A stretch of DNA of 64,000 nucleotides from Chryseobacterium aurantiacum (GCF_003020585.1 NZ_PXUE01000004.1:248001-312000), one strand, 5' to 3'; counted from the stretch's first letter, positions 34,082-44,158 are shown. The notes: generated by a model not told the origin, from the sequence alone. Numbers and translations are program-made.

Positions 34082-35662
34082 TTACATCCTGAGTCTTTCT
34101 TCTTCCAGATCCAGCCTTGTTAAATAATGTCTTATGTATTCTTCGTCTATATTCGGGTTGCGTCTGTTTTCTTCCCGAAGCCAGATGCGTTGTTGCTCCA
34201 AAGTTTCAAAGTAAATCTCCTTGGCCTCATCCGGAACCTTATGAACGGAATCATCCCTGTCTTCCTGCTCCCAACGATCCATCAACCTATTGAAATACTC
34301 ATTTTCATTTCTCCTTTCTTTATAATTTTCATTAAGGTAGCTGATGGCTATACGGCGCATCCCTTTACGCAGGAAATTTTCTGATTCTTCTTCTGAGATA
34401 TACCCTCCGCTGGAATCTGACAAATTAAGTTTTTGAATCAATGCCGGTAAAGTCAATCCCTGAACGATAAGCGTAACCAAAATCACAACAAAAGTTATAA
34501 AGAGAATCAGGTCACGATGTGGAAAAGGCTGCCCGTTTTCCATTATTACGGGAATAGATAACGCGGCCGCCAGAGAAACTACCCCACGCATCCCTGTCCA
34601 GCCCATCAGTATGGGGGCTTTCATACCAGGATCTCTATCTGCTACATCTATAAAATTTCGCATAATTAATGTAACGAGAACGGCTCCAAATGAAGCGAAA
34701 AAACGAACAACAATGAGTACTGCTGTAACCAGCAAACCATAACTGACCGCTTCGGATAAACTTATTCCTTCTTTATCTAAACCTACCATAATTTCAGGAA
34801 GATCCAATCCTATTAATAAAAAAACGATTCCGTTAATCAGAAATACAAAGCTTTCCCAGACATTAGATCCTCTTAATCTGGATTCTGATGTTCTGAAAAT
34901 TTCATGTCTTCTTACAGAAAGAAACAACCCGCCACTTACAACGGCCAATACCCCTGAAGCATGTACCTCTTCTGCTGTGATATACATTACATAGGGAGCT
35001 ACCAGGCTGAGAATAGCATCCATATTGACATCGGTAGGAAATATTTTTTCAATTTTTAAAAAGATGAAAGCCAATACAACCCCTATTCCCAAGCCTCCAA
35101 ATACCATCCAGCCAAAACTTAAAGCTGCTTCCTGCCATACAAATTGTCCGGTAGCTACGGCAACCATTGCAAACCGAAATATAATTAACGAAGAAGCATC
35201 GTTGAACAAACTTTCTCCTTCCAAAACGGTAGATGCATTTTTTGGAACTTTTACAAATTTTAAAATGGCCCCTGCACTCACAGCATCCGGTGGAGAAACT
35301 ATTCCGCCCAGTACAAAACCTAAAGCCAATGAAAACCCTGGAATAAATGAATTGGCTATAAAAGCCACAGATATTGCGGTAAGAAAAACGACAATAAAAG
35401 CAAAGCTTGTAATAATCCGCCTCAGTTTCCAGATTTCTTTCCATGAAACGGCAAAGGCAGCTTCATACAAAAGTGGTGGCAAGAAAATAATAAAAATAAG
35501 TTCCGGGTCTATTTTTAGAGTAGGTAAACCGGGAATAAAGCTGATGAGCAAACCCGCAATAACCAAGATAATGGGATAGGCCACTTTTAAACGATTGGCC
35601 AGCATAATGGCACCAATAATCACCAGTACCAACCCCAAGTAATAAATAAAATTTTCTACCAT
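34082..35662 (-). CDS. Na+/H+ antiporter, CPA1/NhaP family
   Basis: A 526-residue protein with about 12 hydrophobic segments in the first 415 residues. Family motifs are LPPLLYEAAF, GGIVSPPDAVSAGAILK and LEGESLFNDASSLI, the last with the ND pair of electroneutral CPA1 exchangers. MGWTGMRGVVSLAAALSIP follows. The C-terminal 110 residues are hydrophilic and charged (EYIRHYLTRLDLEEERLRM), a cytoplasmic tail probably for regulation. It exports Na+ for H+. Assignment to the family is secure; ion preference is not. Confidence 0.92.
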   Translation of the reverse strand: MVENFIYYLGLVLVIIGAIMLANRLKVAYPIILVIAGLLISFIPGLPTLKIDPELIFIIFLPPLLYEAAFAVSWKEIWKLRRIITSFAFIVVFLTAISVAFIANSFIPGFSLALGFVLGGIVSPPDAVSAGAILKFVKVPKNASTVLEGESLFNDASSLIIFRFAMVAVATGQFVWQEAALSFGWMVFGGLGIGVVLAFIFLKIEKIFPTDVNMDAILSLVAPYVMYITAEEVHASGVLAVVSGGLFLSVRRHEIFRTSESRLRGSNVWESFVFLINGIVFLLIGLDLPEIMVGLDKEGISLSEAVSYGLLVTAVLIVVRFFASFGAVLVTLIMRNFIDVADRDPGMKAPILMGWTGMRGVVSLAAALSIPVIMENGQPFPHRDLILFITFVVILVTLIVQGLTLPALIQKLNLSDSSGGYISEEESENFLRKGMRRIAISYLNENYKERRNENEYFNRLMDRWEQEDRDDSVHKVPDEAKEIYFETLEQQRIWLREENRRNPNIDEEYIRHYLTRLDLEEERLRM

Positions 35663-35889
35663 TTGTTTTTTTCGATTAATTTCTAAACCAAATTATATAT
35701 TTTTTTTGAGAAATGTTCTCTGTTTCTATTTGGTTAATAAGTCTTAATAGAAAAATAAATATAAGGATATGATTTTAATTTTCAGAACGAATCAGAATGT
35801 CTTTTACTTTAAAAAGATGTTTAAAATACAGAAAGATGATACATCTTATTCTATTATACAAAAAATTGTTCTTTAGTTTATGATAGAGA

Positions 35890-36591
35890 CTAGCTCACTA
35901 ATTTATACAGTAAAAAAGCACTCCCTAAAGTTAAAAGAGCCAATACTCCCCCTACCTTCAGTAGGGTAGACCAATAGGTTTTCCAATCGAAAGTAAAATC
36001 CACAGGATTGATATAGTATACATCAAAAACAAAAGGATTTATACGCAAGTCTGGTCTGAAGTACACAATTCCCTGGATATATCTTCTGCGCAAGGCGCTC
36101 AGATTGGTAAAGTAATAACTGTAGCCGGCATCCATTCCATCAAAATCTACATCTGCTATATGGCCACCATCATTCACTTTCAGCATATACTGTTTATTTC
36201 TTGGGCTGACACCTACATCATATTGATCTGAAAAGGAATATTCTTTTAAATTGCAATAAAGAACCTCATCTATTGTTCCATCTGCTCTTTCATAATGAAC
36301 CCCTTTGTCATCAACCACAATTCTTTTGATGATTCTCTTTCTGATTTTTTTTTGATAAAGAAAAAAACGGTAAAGCAAAAATCCTAAAACAGGATAATAT
36401 AGCACACCTACTATAATAAACCATATTAACTGCCCACCAATGATAGCTGGCAACGCTAAGATCACCAAAAACATCACCAATAATAAAAGTACTGCGAAAA
36501 ATCTGATCACCCATGTCATGAAGAACCATGGCTTTGAAACTAACGGTAAAAACTCTTTTCCTTTATCCTCTTGCATATGTTCAAGATACAA
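35890..36591 (-). CDS. Membrane protein of unknown function
   Basis: A 233-residue protein with two adjacent hydrophobic segments near the N-terminus (about 25-50 and 55-75) and a third at the C-terminus (VGGVLALLTLGSAFLLYKL). The middle part (about 95-200) is a beta-rich cytoplasmic domain, possibly of PH-like type as in YcxB proteins. I do not recognise a family. A 227-base gap separates it from the antiporter gene. Confidence 0.6.
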   Translation of the reverse strand: MYLEHMQEDKGKEFLPLVSKPWFFMTWVIRFFAVLLLLVMFLVILALPAIIGGQLIWFIIVGVLYYPVLGFLLYRFFLYQKKIRKRIIKRIVVDDKGVHYERADGTIDEVLYCNLKEYSFSDQYDVGVSPRNKQYMLKVNDGGHIADVDFDGMDAGYSYYFTNLSALRRRYIQGIVYFRPDLRINPFVFDVYYINPVDFTFDWKTYWSTLLKVGGVLALLTLGSAFLLYKLVS

Positions 36592-36609
36592 AAAAATTGT
36601 TAAAATAAA

Positions 36610-36637
36610 AAGAGCTACAGGGGTAACTGCAGCTCTT
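36610..36637 (-). terminator. Terminator of the PhoD-type gene
   Basis: AAGAGCT/AGCTCTT plus CAG/CTG around one wobble that pairs as G-U only on the minus strand; Ts follow on that strand. Confidence 0.7.
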
Positions 36638-36672
36638 ATACAAAATTGAAAATAAGATATGTTTTTTTGAAA

Positions 36673-38424
36673 CTATGAGATTGTATATGTTTTTTCGGTT
36701 GTTACGTTATAGGTTTCAGAGATTACATTATCTACAAACCTCCATTCTGCCATAGAGCTTCCAGAGGTAAACTTTACATGCAGATATCCTCTTTTATATA
36801 GGTTTGCATAATCCAGGTCATCTATAAGCAATGAAAATGCCTGAGCCAATTCTATTGCCTTGGTAGGATCAGAAGAGATACCAAGATACCCCTCAAGTCC
36901 GGGAGAGGAAACAGAGCTGCAAGCCAATTCGGTTCCAATAAAATTACCCTGAGCATTAGTAAGTGTTCCCAGCCATGCATTATGGGTATCCCCAGCCAGT
37001 ACTACCACTTTCTTCCCAGCCAGAATGGAATATAATTGTTCTCTTTCCATAAAGTATCCATCCCATGCATCTAAATTATAAGGTAAGGTGGTTGTAATTC
37101 TTGCAATTTCCTGCGGAGTAAGTGTTGGATCCTGCTGCTTATATCTTGTTTTAAGAACAATCAATTGGGTAATTGTAGTTTGAAGAGCCTGCATCGTTGC
37201 GGGCTGTGCACTTCCATGCTGTTTTATTTCTGCAAGAATCTGATTCAATAGCATTAGAAGTTCTGCCGGAACCATCATTTTTGTCATTAGAATTTGTTGT
37301 CCCAATACTTTCCATTTTGCAGTATCGGAATTGATCTGAGATCCCAACCAAGCCATTTGCTCACTTCCAATTAGTTTTCTGTTTGTACTTAAAAAATCTG
37401 CTTTAAACTGTACCTGATTAAAGTTGCCTGCACTATCCAGATAATCTGAATATTCCATTTGTTTATCTCTTGCAATCACTCTGGTATCCATCATGTAAAG
37501 AGACACAATATTTCCGAAAGTAAAACTTCTGTAAATCCTTAAATCCTTCCCTGTTTTCAAGGGAATATATTCACTGTATGCCTGAAATGCAGCCATTTTT
37601 CGTGTCTGGAAATCTCCCTCATTCGGCTGATGGTTCTCTGCACCGGATTTATAGGTATCATTGGCAAATTCATGATCGTCCCATACACAAATGAAAGGCT
37701 TTTTCTGGTGAAGAAGCTGAAGGTTTTTATCACTTCGGTACTGCCTGTATCTTTCTCGGTAATCACTAAGATTAAGGATTTCTTTTGCTGGTTTATGGGC
37801 CCTGCCAAGTTGATTGGTGTAAGGGTTTGTTCCATACTGCCCAGGAGCATATTCATAAATATAGTCACCAAGGTGCACCACTACATCTGCTTCAGATTGA
37901 GCAATGGCCCCATAAACATTGAAAAGCCCTGCAGGAAAGTTGGAACATGATACCACAGCCATTTTCACCTCGTTTACAGAATCTGTTTTGGAGGGCAATG
38001 TAAGTGTCTCTCCTATTACACTGCTTTCCTTGGTTTTATAATTATAAAATCTATAGTAATATTTTGTATTGGATGGAATGTTTTGTACATCCACTGCTAT
38101 CGTAAAATCATTGACTGATGAGGCATTGGCTTGTCCCTTTCTTACCACCTCAGAAAAGTTACTGTTTCTGCTTATTTCCCAGATAATTTCAGCATCTGTA
38201 CCTACCGAATACCTTGTCCAGATAATAACTCCCGTTGATGTAGGATCGAAACTTGCTACTCCAGATTCAAATCCTGCGTTTTTAAGATCATTCGGGACGT
38301 TACTGTTCTCTGTAAAATCATCACTGCAACTTTCAATTAAAGGAGCAATGAAGATTCCTCCTGCTGCCAATAGTGAATTTTTGAGAAACCTTCTTCTGTT
38401 GATCTGGTTGTTGTTTTCCATCAT
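36673..38424 (-). CDS. PhoD-type alkaline phosphatase/phosphodiesterase, Tat-exported
   Basis: A 583-residue protein. The N-terminus NQINRRRFLKNSLLAAGG has the RRxFLK Tat signal; the following ESCSDD could also be a lipobox. Metal motifs of the PhoD family are VVHLGDYIYEYAPG, CVWDDHEFANDTYK and VVLAGDTHNAWLG. An N-terminal Fn3-like PhoD_N domain covers about 45-145. It should release phosphate from phosphomonoesters or diesters outside the cytoplasm. It is monocistronic with a terminator. Confidence 0.92.
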   Translation of the reverse strand: MMENNNQINRRRFLKNSLLAAGGIFIAPLIESCSDDFTENSNVPNDLKNAGFESGVASFDPTSTGVIIWTRYSVGTDAEIIWEISRNSNFSEVVRKGQANASSVNDFTIAVDVQNIPSNTKYYYRFYNYKTKESSVIGETLTLPSKTDSVNEVKMAVVSCSNFPAGLFNVYGAIAQSEADVVVHLGDYIYEYAPGQYGTNPYTNQLGRAHKPAKEILNLSDYRERYRQYRSDKNLQLLHQKKPFICVWDDHEFANDTYKSGAENHQPNEGDFQTRKMAAFQAYSEYIPLKTGKDLRIYRSFTFGNIVSLYMMDTRVIARDKQMEYSDYLDSAGNFNQVQFKADFLSTNRKLIGSEQMAWLGSQINSDTAKWKVLGQQILMTKMMVPAELLMLLNQILAEIKQHGSAQPATMQALQTTITQLIVLKTRYKQQDPTLTPQEIARITTTLPYNLDAWDGYFMEREQLYSILAGKKVVVLAGDTHNAWLGTLTNAQGNFIGTELACSSVSSPGLEGYLGISSDPTKAIELAQAFSLLIDDLDYANLYKRGYLHVKFTSGSSMAEWRFVDNVISETYNVTTEKTYTIS

Positions 38425-38618
38425 TATTTTTTCTGCAAAACAACAGTATCTATTGTAGAATGCTGTTAACAGTATTTTAATAAATTCTTACACTTTTTTA
38501 AACAATTGTTTAATGCAATGTTTTCTTTAAAATTCAAAAATTTACAAGAGCGAATTTCTACGCAAAAAGACTGCGTAATATTGATTTTACTTTGTATAAG
38601 AAATCAATAATAAAAAAA

Positions 38619-39236
38619 ATGAAACCCATTGAAGCTCATAATAATTTTATTCCCGAAATGATTGATCTTGATTTTTTCTGGTCAAATGTAAAGTTTAAAG
38701 TAATTGATAAAGAATTTGATTTTATCTCTTTACTTAAGAAAAGCATTGGTGGGCAGATACTATTTAAAGGATTTCAATTTGAAGAAAATGATGTTTTCGA
38801 CTGGTATTTTGGACGTGGATTACTTCGTGAAATGAATTTCAACGATTATTTTCTGCTGTCAGAACCCGTATTGAATGAGTTTAAGGTGTATATTGATCCT
38901 GTCACCGGAATTACCAAGGCATCTCCAATTGATAAACAACCAAATTTTTCTAGGGTTAACGGCCTTTGTATTGATGGTATACTCGCCACATTACTTTATT
39001 ACGGAGGAGCCTATCGTTCCAAATTTAAAGGGTCTACTTATGATAGCAAGAAGCTGGCTCAGAAATTTTGTGATGAACTTTTTGATGAAGATTATACGTA
39101 TCAGTCCATAATTTGCTGGAGTTCCGGTACTGCATGGAACAATTGGTTCATTGATTTTATTATTGATGATACTTTTTTGATTTTATGTATGAAAACCAGA
39201 ACTCTATGGATGCTGGCGCATACTGATCAGGCATAG
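38619..39236 (+). CDS. Conserved hypothetical protein
   Basis: From ATG 38619 it has 205 residues; an ATG nine codons upstream is possible but less likely because the A-rich leader lies there. It begins MKPIEAHNNFIPEMIDLDFFW and contains DVFDWYFGRGLLREM and WSSGTAWNNWFIDFIIDD. No signal peptide or membrane segment. I recognise no family. It ends before the terminator of the convergent tRNA-Met. Confidence 0.6.
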   Translation: MKPIEAHNNFIPEMIDLDFFWSNVKFKVIDKEFDFISLLKKSIGGQILFKGFQFEENDVFDWYFGRGLLREMNFNDYFLLSEPVLNEFKVYIDPVTGITKASPIDKQPNFSRVNGLCIDGILATLLYYGGAYRSKFKGSTYDSKKLAQKFCDELFDEDYTYQSIICWSSGTAWNNWFIDFIIDDTFLILCMKTRTLWMLAHTDQA

Positions 39237-39248
39237 AAATATAAAAAA

Positions 39249-39274
39249 AACCACTCACGTTACTGTAAGTGGTT
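39249..39274 (-). terminator. Terminator of tRNA-Met
   Basis: AACCACT/AGTGGTT with inner AC/GT; the wobble pair and the T8 tract both fit the minus strand. Confidence 0.75.
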
Positions 39275-39283
39275 GATTTTATG

Positions 39284-39357
39284 TGGTCCCACCTGGGCTC
39301 GAACCAGGGACCACCTGATTATGAGTCAGGTGCTCTAACCAACTGAGCTATAGGACC
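39284..39357 (-). tRNA. tRNA with anticodon CAT (Met, elongator type, or Ile2)
   Basis: Cloverleaf GGTCCTA/TGGGACC, D arm GCTC-AGTTGGTTA-GAGC, anticodon arm CCTGA-CTCATAA-TCAGG, T arm CCTGG-TTCGAGC-CCAGG, discriminator A. It lacks initiator features (mismatched first pair, GGG/CCC anticodon stem). Elongator Met and lysidine-modified Ile2 cannot be told apart here. Confidence 0.93.
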
Positions 39358-39419
39358 TCAAAACTTGGTTAAATTTTGTGTTTGCAAAAATAGTAAAAAT
39401 TATTTCACTACAAAATTTT

Positions 39420-39818
39420 TTATTGCTTTTCTTGGCAAAGTTCTACCAGCACACCGTTTGTAGACTTCGGATGCAGGAATACAACTAATTTGTTATCAGC
39501 ACCTTCTTTAGGTTCTTCAGAGATAAATTGAAATCCTTCTTTTTTTAATCTTTTTACTTCCTCTACAATATTTTCTACTCCAAAAGCCAAATGATGGATC
39601 CCTTCACCCTTTTTTTCGATGAATTTTGAGATCGGACTTTCAGAATTACTGGCTTCCAATAACTCAATTTTACTTTCTCCTGTTTCATAAAAAGATGTTA
39701 CCACCCCCTCTCTTTCTACAGTTTCTTTTTTGTAGGATTCTTTTCCTAATAATTTGGTAAAAAGCTCATCAGAGATCCCCAAAGACTTTACGGCAATACC
39801 AATATGTTCTAGCTTCAT
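39420..39818 (-). CDS. mce: Methylmalonyl-CoA epimerase
   Basis: A 132-residue VOC-fold protein matching the epimerase in length. It opens MKLEHIGIAVKSLGISDELFTKLLGKE and has IELLEASNSESPISKFIEKKGEGIHHLAF and FLHPKSTNGVLVELCQEK, the GxGxHHxAF and NGxLxEL hallmarks. It interconverts (2R)- and (2S)-methylmalonyl-CoA in propionyl-CoA metabolism. It stands alone and is divergent from rbfA. Confidence 0.93.
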   Translation of the reverse strand: MKLEHIGIAVKSLGISDELFTKLLGKESYKKETVEREGVVTSFYETGESKIELLEASNSESPISKFIEKKGEGIHHLAFGVENIVEEVKRLKKEGFQFISEEPKEGADNKLVVFLHPKSTNGVLVELCQEKQ

Positions 39819-39895
39819 AAATAGTAATCAATATAATTAAATCGTAAATTTGATACTCCGGCTTAATTTCAAAGTATCAATTCAAACAAAAGTAC

Positions 39896-39903
39896 TAAAT
39901 TTG
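39896..39903 (+). promoter_or_regulatory. -7 box of rbfA
   Basis: TAAATTTG lies nine bases before the rbfA ATG, giving a very short leader. Confidence 0.6.
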
Positions 39904-39911
39904 CATAAATT

Positions 39912-40271
39912 ATGGAAAGTAACAGACAAAGAAAAGTAGCACAAATTATTCAGGAAGACTTCGCAGAGCTTTTCCGTAAACAGGCTTCAGAGAGTAAGCA
40001 AAGTATATTAGTATCCGTTTCAGATGTAAAGGTAACGGCAGATTTGGGTATTGCTAAAATTTATTTAAGCATTTTCCCACAGGAATTCCGTACTGCTGTA
40101 ATGAAAGAAATAGAGGAAAACAAGCCTCAATACAGAAATTTCCTTGGTCAGAAAATGGCAAAACAGGTACGTATTATACCACAACTTAACTTTTATCTTG
40201 ACACTGCTCTTGATGATGTTGAAAAACTGGAAAGAGAATTAAGAGGCGAAGGTGACAATCCTGTTTTGTAG
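39912..40271 (+). CDS. rbfA: Ribosome-binding factor A
   Basis: A 119-residue protein opening MESNRQRKVAQIIQEDFAELF, with VSVSDVKVTADLGIAKIYLSI and PQLNFYLDTALDDVEKLERE, the KH-like fold and C-terminal helix of RbfA. It assists maturation of the 16S rRNA 5' end and 30S assembly. The permease gene begins three bases after its stop, so the two form an operon. Confidence 0.94.
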   Translation: MESNRQRKVAQIIQEDFAELFRKQASESKQSILVSVSDVKVTADLGIAKIYLSIFPQEFRTAVMKEIEENKPQYRNFLGQKMAKQVRIIPQLNFYLDTALDDVEKLERELRGEGDNPVL

Positions 40272-40274
40272 ATC

Positions 40275-41480
40275 TTGAAGAATATTGCATTTTACATAGC
40301 ATCCAGATACCTTTTGGCAAAAAAAGGCAGTACCGCTGTTACGTTCATTACGTGGCTGGCAGTAGGTGCCATGACGGTTGCTGTGGCTGCAATGTTCGTG
40401 ATCATTTCCGTTTTCTCAGGTCTTGAAGACTTGAATAAAGATCTTATTTCTAATCTTCATGCAGATCTAACCTTAAAAAGTGCATCAGGAAAAACCATTA
40501 AAAACTTTGATCAGGTTGGTAAGGTTTTAAGCAACAATAAAGAAATCAGTAACTACTCCCGTATTATTGAAGAAAAGGTATACATCAATTTTAACGGAAA
40601 AGGGGATATTGCCTATTTAAGAGGAGTAGATTCTGCTTATACCAAGGTAAACCCCATCAATAAAGATGTATTCTACGGAACTTATCCAAGCTTTAAGTAT
40701 TCTAATGAAGTCCTGATGGAAAATAGTCTGGACAACAGATTATCAATTCCGGTTGATTCCTCCAACCACTATGCGACGATCTTTATGCCAAAGGCCGGAA
40801 CGGGAATCATCAATAAAGAAGAAGACATTTACAATAAAAGGGATATTCTGGTAACTGGGGTGTTCCCGGGGAAAGATCAACTAGATAATTATATCATCTC
40901 TCCTATTGAACTTACCGAGGAATTATTAAGCCTTCCAAAAAAGTCGGCCTATCAAATTGTTATTAAATTAAAAACTCCGGAAAATGCAGATGCAGTAAAG
41001 CAAAGCCTGCTTTCTTCTCTTGGAAAAGGTATTGAAATAAAAACCAAGGAAGAAGAGAATGCCGCTTTCTGGAAGATGATTAATACTGAAAAGATGTTTA
41101 TCTACCTGATCTTTGCATTGGTCATCTTCATTACCACTTTCAATCTTGCCGGAGCCATCATTATTTTACAACTTGATAAAAAAGAACAGGCAAAATCACT
41201 TATATCATTAGGTTTTCCTTTAAGTCATCTTAGAATGACCTATTTCTATACCGGACTTCTTATTGTTGTTTCCGGAGTAATTACCGGATTAATCCTTGGA
41301 ACTGCCTTATGCTATTTCCAACTCTACACAGAATTCTTCAGAGCAAATGAAGTATTGCCATTCCCTGTAAAAATAGTAGGCAAGAATTACTTGATAGTAG
41401 CCCTTACAGCCTCTCTATTCGGATTTGCTATTTCATGGTTCTTTTCAAAGATTAGCAAAGAGTATATTACCAAAAATTAA
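40275..41480 (+). CDS. FtsX-like ABC transporter permease (LolC/LolE type)
   Basis: A 401-residue protein using a TTG start three bases after rbfA (no closer ATG). One transmembrane segment lies near residues 25-50, a large periplasmic domain at about 60-265 follows, and three C-terminal segments (about 270-400) complete the MacB/FtsX topology. The opening IASRYLLAKKGSTAVTFITWLAVGAM is typical of LolC/LolE, which move lipoproteins to the outer membrane. The partner ATPase is not in the window. Confidence 0.87.
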   Translation: MKNIAFYIASRYLLAKKGSTAVTFITWLAVGAMTVAVAAMFVIISVFSGLEDLNKDLISNLHADLTLKSASGKTIKNFDQVGKVLSNNKEISNYSRIIEEKVYINFNGKGDIAYLRGVDSAYTKVNPINKDVFYGTYPSFKYSNEVLMENSLDNRLSIPVDSSNHYATIFMPKAGTGIINKEEDIYNKRDILVTGVFPGKDQLDNYIISPIELTEELLSLPKKSAYQIVIKLKTPENADAVKQSLLSSLGKGIEIKTKEEENAAFWKMINTEKMFIYLIFALVIFITTFNLAGAIIILQLDKKEQAKSLISLGFPLSHLRMTYFYTGLLIVVSGVITGLILGTALCYFQLYTEFFRANEVLPFPVKIVGKNYLIVALTASLFGFAISWFFSKISKEYITKN

Positions 41481-41560
41481 CATAGAGCGTTTATACATTT
41501 CATTAAATTAATACATTACGGTTTCGTTTTTTTGTACCTTTACGGCCCAATTTTAAAGAA

Positions 41561-43357
41561 ATGAAACGAATTTTATCTTTTTTCTTATTAAGCTTTGCAT
41601 TCTTTAACGCAATTGCACAAGCTCCTCCCGGTTATTATGATCCTGCAGTGGGTTTAACGGGAGCAAATCTTAAAACCGCTCTAAGAACCATTATCAAAGA
41701 AGGACACCAGGACAAAGGCTATTCTGGATTATGGACAGCCTATTTCACCACTGATCGTGATACAACGTATGAAAACGACGGAACAATATTAGATATCTAC
41801 TCCGAAAATCCCAACGGACCAGATCCTTATAATTTCACTGTAGGTACTAGCCAATGTGGACAGTATAGTACTGAAGGGCAATGCTACAACAGAGAGCATA
41901 TTGTTCCTCAAAGTTTATTCAACGAAGCATTTCCTATGAAATCTGACATCCACTTTATCCGTGCTACAGATGGTAAGGTAAATGGTATGAGATCCAACTA
42001 CCCGTTCGGAAAGGTAGGCAATTCAGTTTCTTATAATTCTCAGAATGGCTCTAAAGTAGGAAATTCAGTTTCTCCAGGATATTCAGGAATTGTATTTGAA
42101 CCTATTGATGCATTCAAGGGAGATGTTGCAAGAATGGTCTTTTATTTTGTAACAAGATATGAAACACAACTTGCCGGCTTCTCTAGTGGGGATATGCTTG
42201 GAGGATCTGCTTTCCCGGGTCTTCAGGACTGGGAACTTCAGCAGCTTTTAGCATGGAATGCTATGGATCCTGTATCCGATGCAGAAACAGCGAGAAACAA
42301 TGCAGCCTATACATTTCAAGGAAACAGAAACCCTTTTATAGATAACTCTGCCTACGCTCAAATGATTTGGGGAAGCCCAATTGTTGACAACCAGGCTCCA
42401 ACTGCTCCTACCAATTTAGCAACCAATACCCCTACTTCAAACTCAATATCTCTAAGCTGGACGGCAGCAACAGATAACATTGGCGTAACAGCTTATGATA
42501 TCTATGTAAATGGTATATTTAAAACTACAGTATCCGGTACAGCTACAACGGCTACCGTGACGGGGTTATCTCCACTTACTTCATATACATTCTATGTCAT
42601 TGCAAGAGATGCTTTTGCAAATGCTTCTCCACAAAGTAATACAGCTACAGGAATAACTCTTGACGGTCCTGCTACAGGAGGTGGAAGCTGTGGAACAGAA
42701 GACTTTACAAATATCCCTACATCTACCAACCCAGCCTACAATACAAGAGTATGGACCAATAATAACATAACATGGACTGCAACTGATGCAAGAATTGACC
42801 AGACTATTAATGGGAAAGCAATAACAATTAGAAATGGTACTTTAACAAGTTCCCTAATTTCAGGAGGAATCCAAAGCCTTACGCTAACAACTCAGTTAAA
42901 GTTCAATGGAAATGCTGGAAGTTTAAATGTCTTTATTAATGATGTGAATGTAGGAATTATTCCTTATAATTCAACTGTAAAAACGACTACAATCAACAAC
43001 ATTAATGTAAGTGGAAACTTTACAATTAAGTTTACCAATTCTTCTACAGAAGACAGACCTGCAATGGATGACTTAATGTGGAACTGCTACAATGGATCAT
43101 TAGGAACCATTGAGACAGGAAAAAACAAATCAGACTTCACCATCTACCCTAACCCGGTAAAAAATAATGAACTGTTTGTAAAAGGTGAAAATCTTAATAA
43201 AGTTGCAAAAGCGGAAATCTATGATCTTTCGGGAAAAGTAATTGAAGTGATTGCAAATCCTTTCAAAAATTCAAACAAGATCAATCTAAAAGGATTGGTA
43301 AAAGGAACTTACATCCTAAAAACAGATAATTCTTCTACCAAATTCATTGTAGAATAA
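41561..43357 (+). CDS. Secreted endonuclease I with Fn3 domain and T9SS sorting domain
   Basis: A 598-residue protein. Signal peptide at 1-19. Residues about 20-270 are an EndA/NucM nuclease with the active-site region CYNREHIVPQSLFNEAFPMKSDIHF and MRSNYPFG. A fibronectin III domain at about 283-368 (NQAPTAPTNLATNTPTSNSI), a beta-sandwich at 375-505 and a C-terminal type IX secretion domain at about 520-598 (FTIYPNPVKNNELFVKG) follow. It should be exported and anchored or released by T9SS to digest extracellular DNA or RNA. Confidence 0.92.
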   Translation: MKRILSFFLLSFAFFNAIAQAPPGYYDPAVGLTGANLKTALRTIIKEGHQDKGYSGLWTAYFTTDRDTTYENDGTILDIYSENPNGPDPYNFTVGTSQCGQYSTEGQCYNREHIVPQSLFNEAFPMKSDIHFIRATDGKVNGMRSNYPFGKVGNSVSYNSQNGSKVGNSVSPGYSGIVFEPIDAFKGDVARMVFYFVTRYETQLAGFSSGDMLGGSAFPGLQDWELQQLLAWNAMDPVSDAETARNNAAYTFQGNRNPFIDNSAYAQMIWGSPIVDNQAPTAPTNLATNTPTSNSISLSWTAATDNIGVTAYDIYVNGIFKTTVSGTATTATVTGLSPLTSYTFYVIARDAFANASPQSNTATGITLDGPATGGGSCGTEDFTNIPTSTNPAYNTRVWTNNNITWTATDARIDQTINGKAITIRNGTLTSSLISGGIQSLTLTTQLKFNGNAGSLNVFINDVNVGIIPYNSTVKTTTINNINVSGNFTIKFTNSSTEDRPAMDDLMWNCYNGSLGTIETGKNKSDFTIYPNPVKNNELFVKGENLNKVAKAEIYDLSGKVIEVIANPFKNSNKINLKGLVKGTYILKTDNSSTKFIVE

Positions 43358-43380
43358 TTATTGAAAATATTTCAAACCAA

Positions 43381-43408
43381 AGGCCGGATTTATCCGGTCT
43401 TTTTTTTT
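43381..43408 (+). terminator. Terminator between the endonuclease and aroE
   Basis: AGGCCGGAT/ATCCGGTCT (9 bp, one G-U) followed by eight Ts. It lies inside the upstream open frame of aroE and so argues for the aroE start at 43421. Confidence 0.85.
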
Positions 43409-43420
43409 AATTTTGATCAT

Positions 43421-44158
43421 ATGGATTCCAATAAAAAATTAGGATTAATAGGACGTAATATTTCCTATTCCTTTTCTAAAAAATTCTTCGAAAATAAGTT
43501 TCAAAAGCTTATGCTTAAAGACTTTTCCTATGATATTTTTGACCTGAATGAAATTAATGAAGTAGAAAACCTTTTTTCTTCACCGGAACTTTTAGGATTC
43601 AATGTTACGATCCCCTACAAAGAACAAATCATTAGTTATCTTGACGAATTGAGCGATGAAGCTGAAAAAATAGGAGCTGTAAACTGTGTTTTGATCCAAA
43701 ATGGTAAAAAAACAGGTTATAATACAGATGCTTTCGGTTTTGAAAAAACACTTTTTCTCCATAAAAAAAACTCACAGGACAAAGCTTTGATTCTTGGTAA
43801 TGGAGGAGCTGCAAAAGCGGTAAAATATGTTTTGGACAAACACAATATTCCATCCAAAACAGTTACAAGAAGTTCTGAAATCAATTTTGAAAATCTTGAT
43901 ACAGAAACTGTTCAGGAACATAAAATCATTATCCAATGCACACCAGTGGGCACATTTCCGAATGTTGAAGATTGTCTGAAATTTCCTTTTGAAGGGCTTT
44001 CTTCCGAGCATTTAGTTATAGATTTAATATACAACCCAAACTACACCCAATTTATCATCAATGCCTCCGAAAAAGGAGCAAAAACAGTAAACGGTTATTA
44101 TATGCTTGAGCAGCAAGCAGAAAAAGCTTGGGAAATTTGGAATTTTCAAAAAAAATAA
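43421..44158 (+). CDS. aroE: Shikimate dehydrogenase
   Basis: From ATG 43421 it has 245 residues. KKLGLIGRNISYSFSKKFF is the substrate-binding N-terminus, GFNVTIPYKEQII carries the catalytic Lys, and ALILGNGGAAKAVKYVL is the NADP-binding Rossmann loop. Reduces 3-dehydroshikimate in aromatic amino acid synthesis. The frame is open 20 codons further up, but that part crosses the terminator stem. The DUF349 gene lies 74 bases downstream. Confidence 0.92.
   Translation: MDSNKKLGLIGRNISYSFSKKFFENKFQKLMLKDFSYDIFDLNEINEVENLFSSPELLGFNVTIPYKEQIISYLDELSDEAEKIGAVNCVLIQNGKKTGYNTDAFGFEKTLFLHKKNSQDKALILGNGGAAKAVKYVLDKHNIPSKTVTRSSEINFENLDTETVQEHKIIIQCTPVGTFPNVEDCLKFPFEGLSSEHLVIDLIYNPNYTQFIINASEKGAKTVNGYYMLEQQAEKAWEIWNFQKK

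Noticed and set aside
35025..35579. A 184-codon plus-strand ORF opposite the antiporter gene
   Set aside because: It is antisense to a strongly conserved antiporter and shows low-complexity composition typical of a shadow frame.
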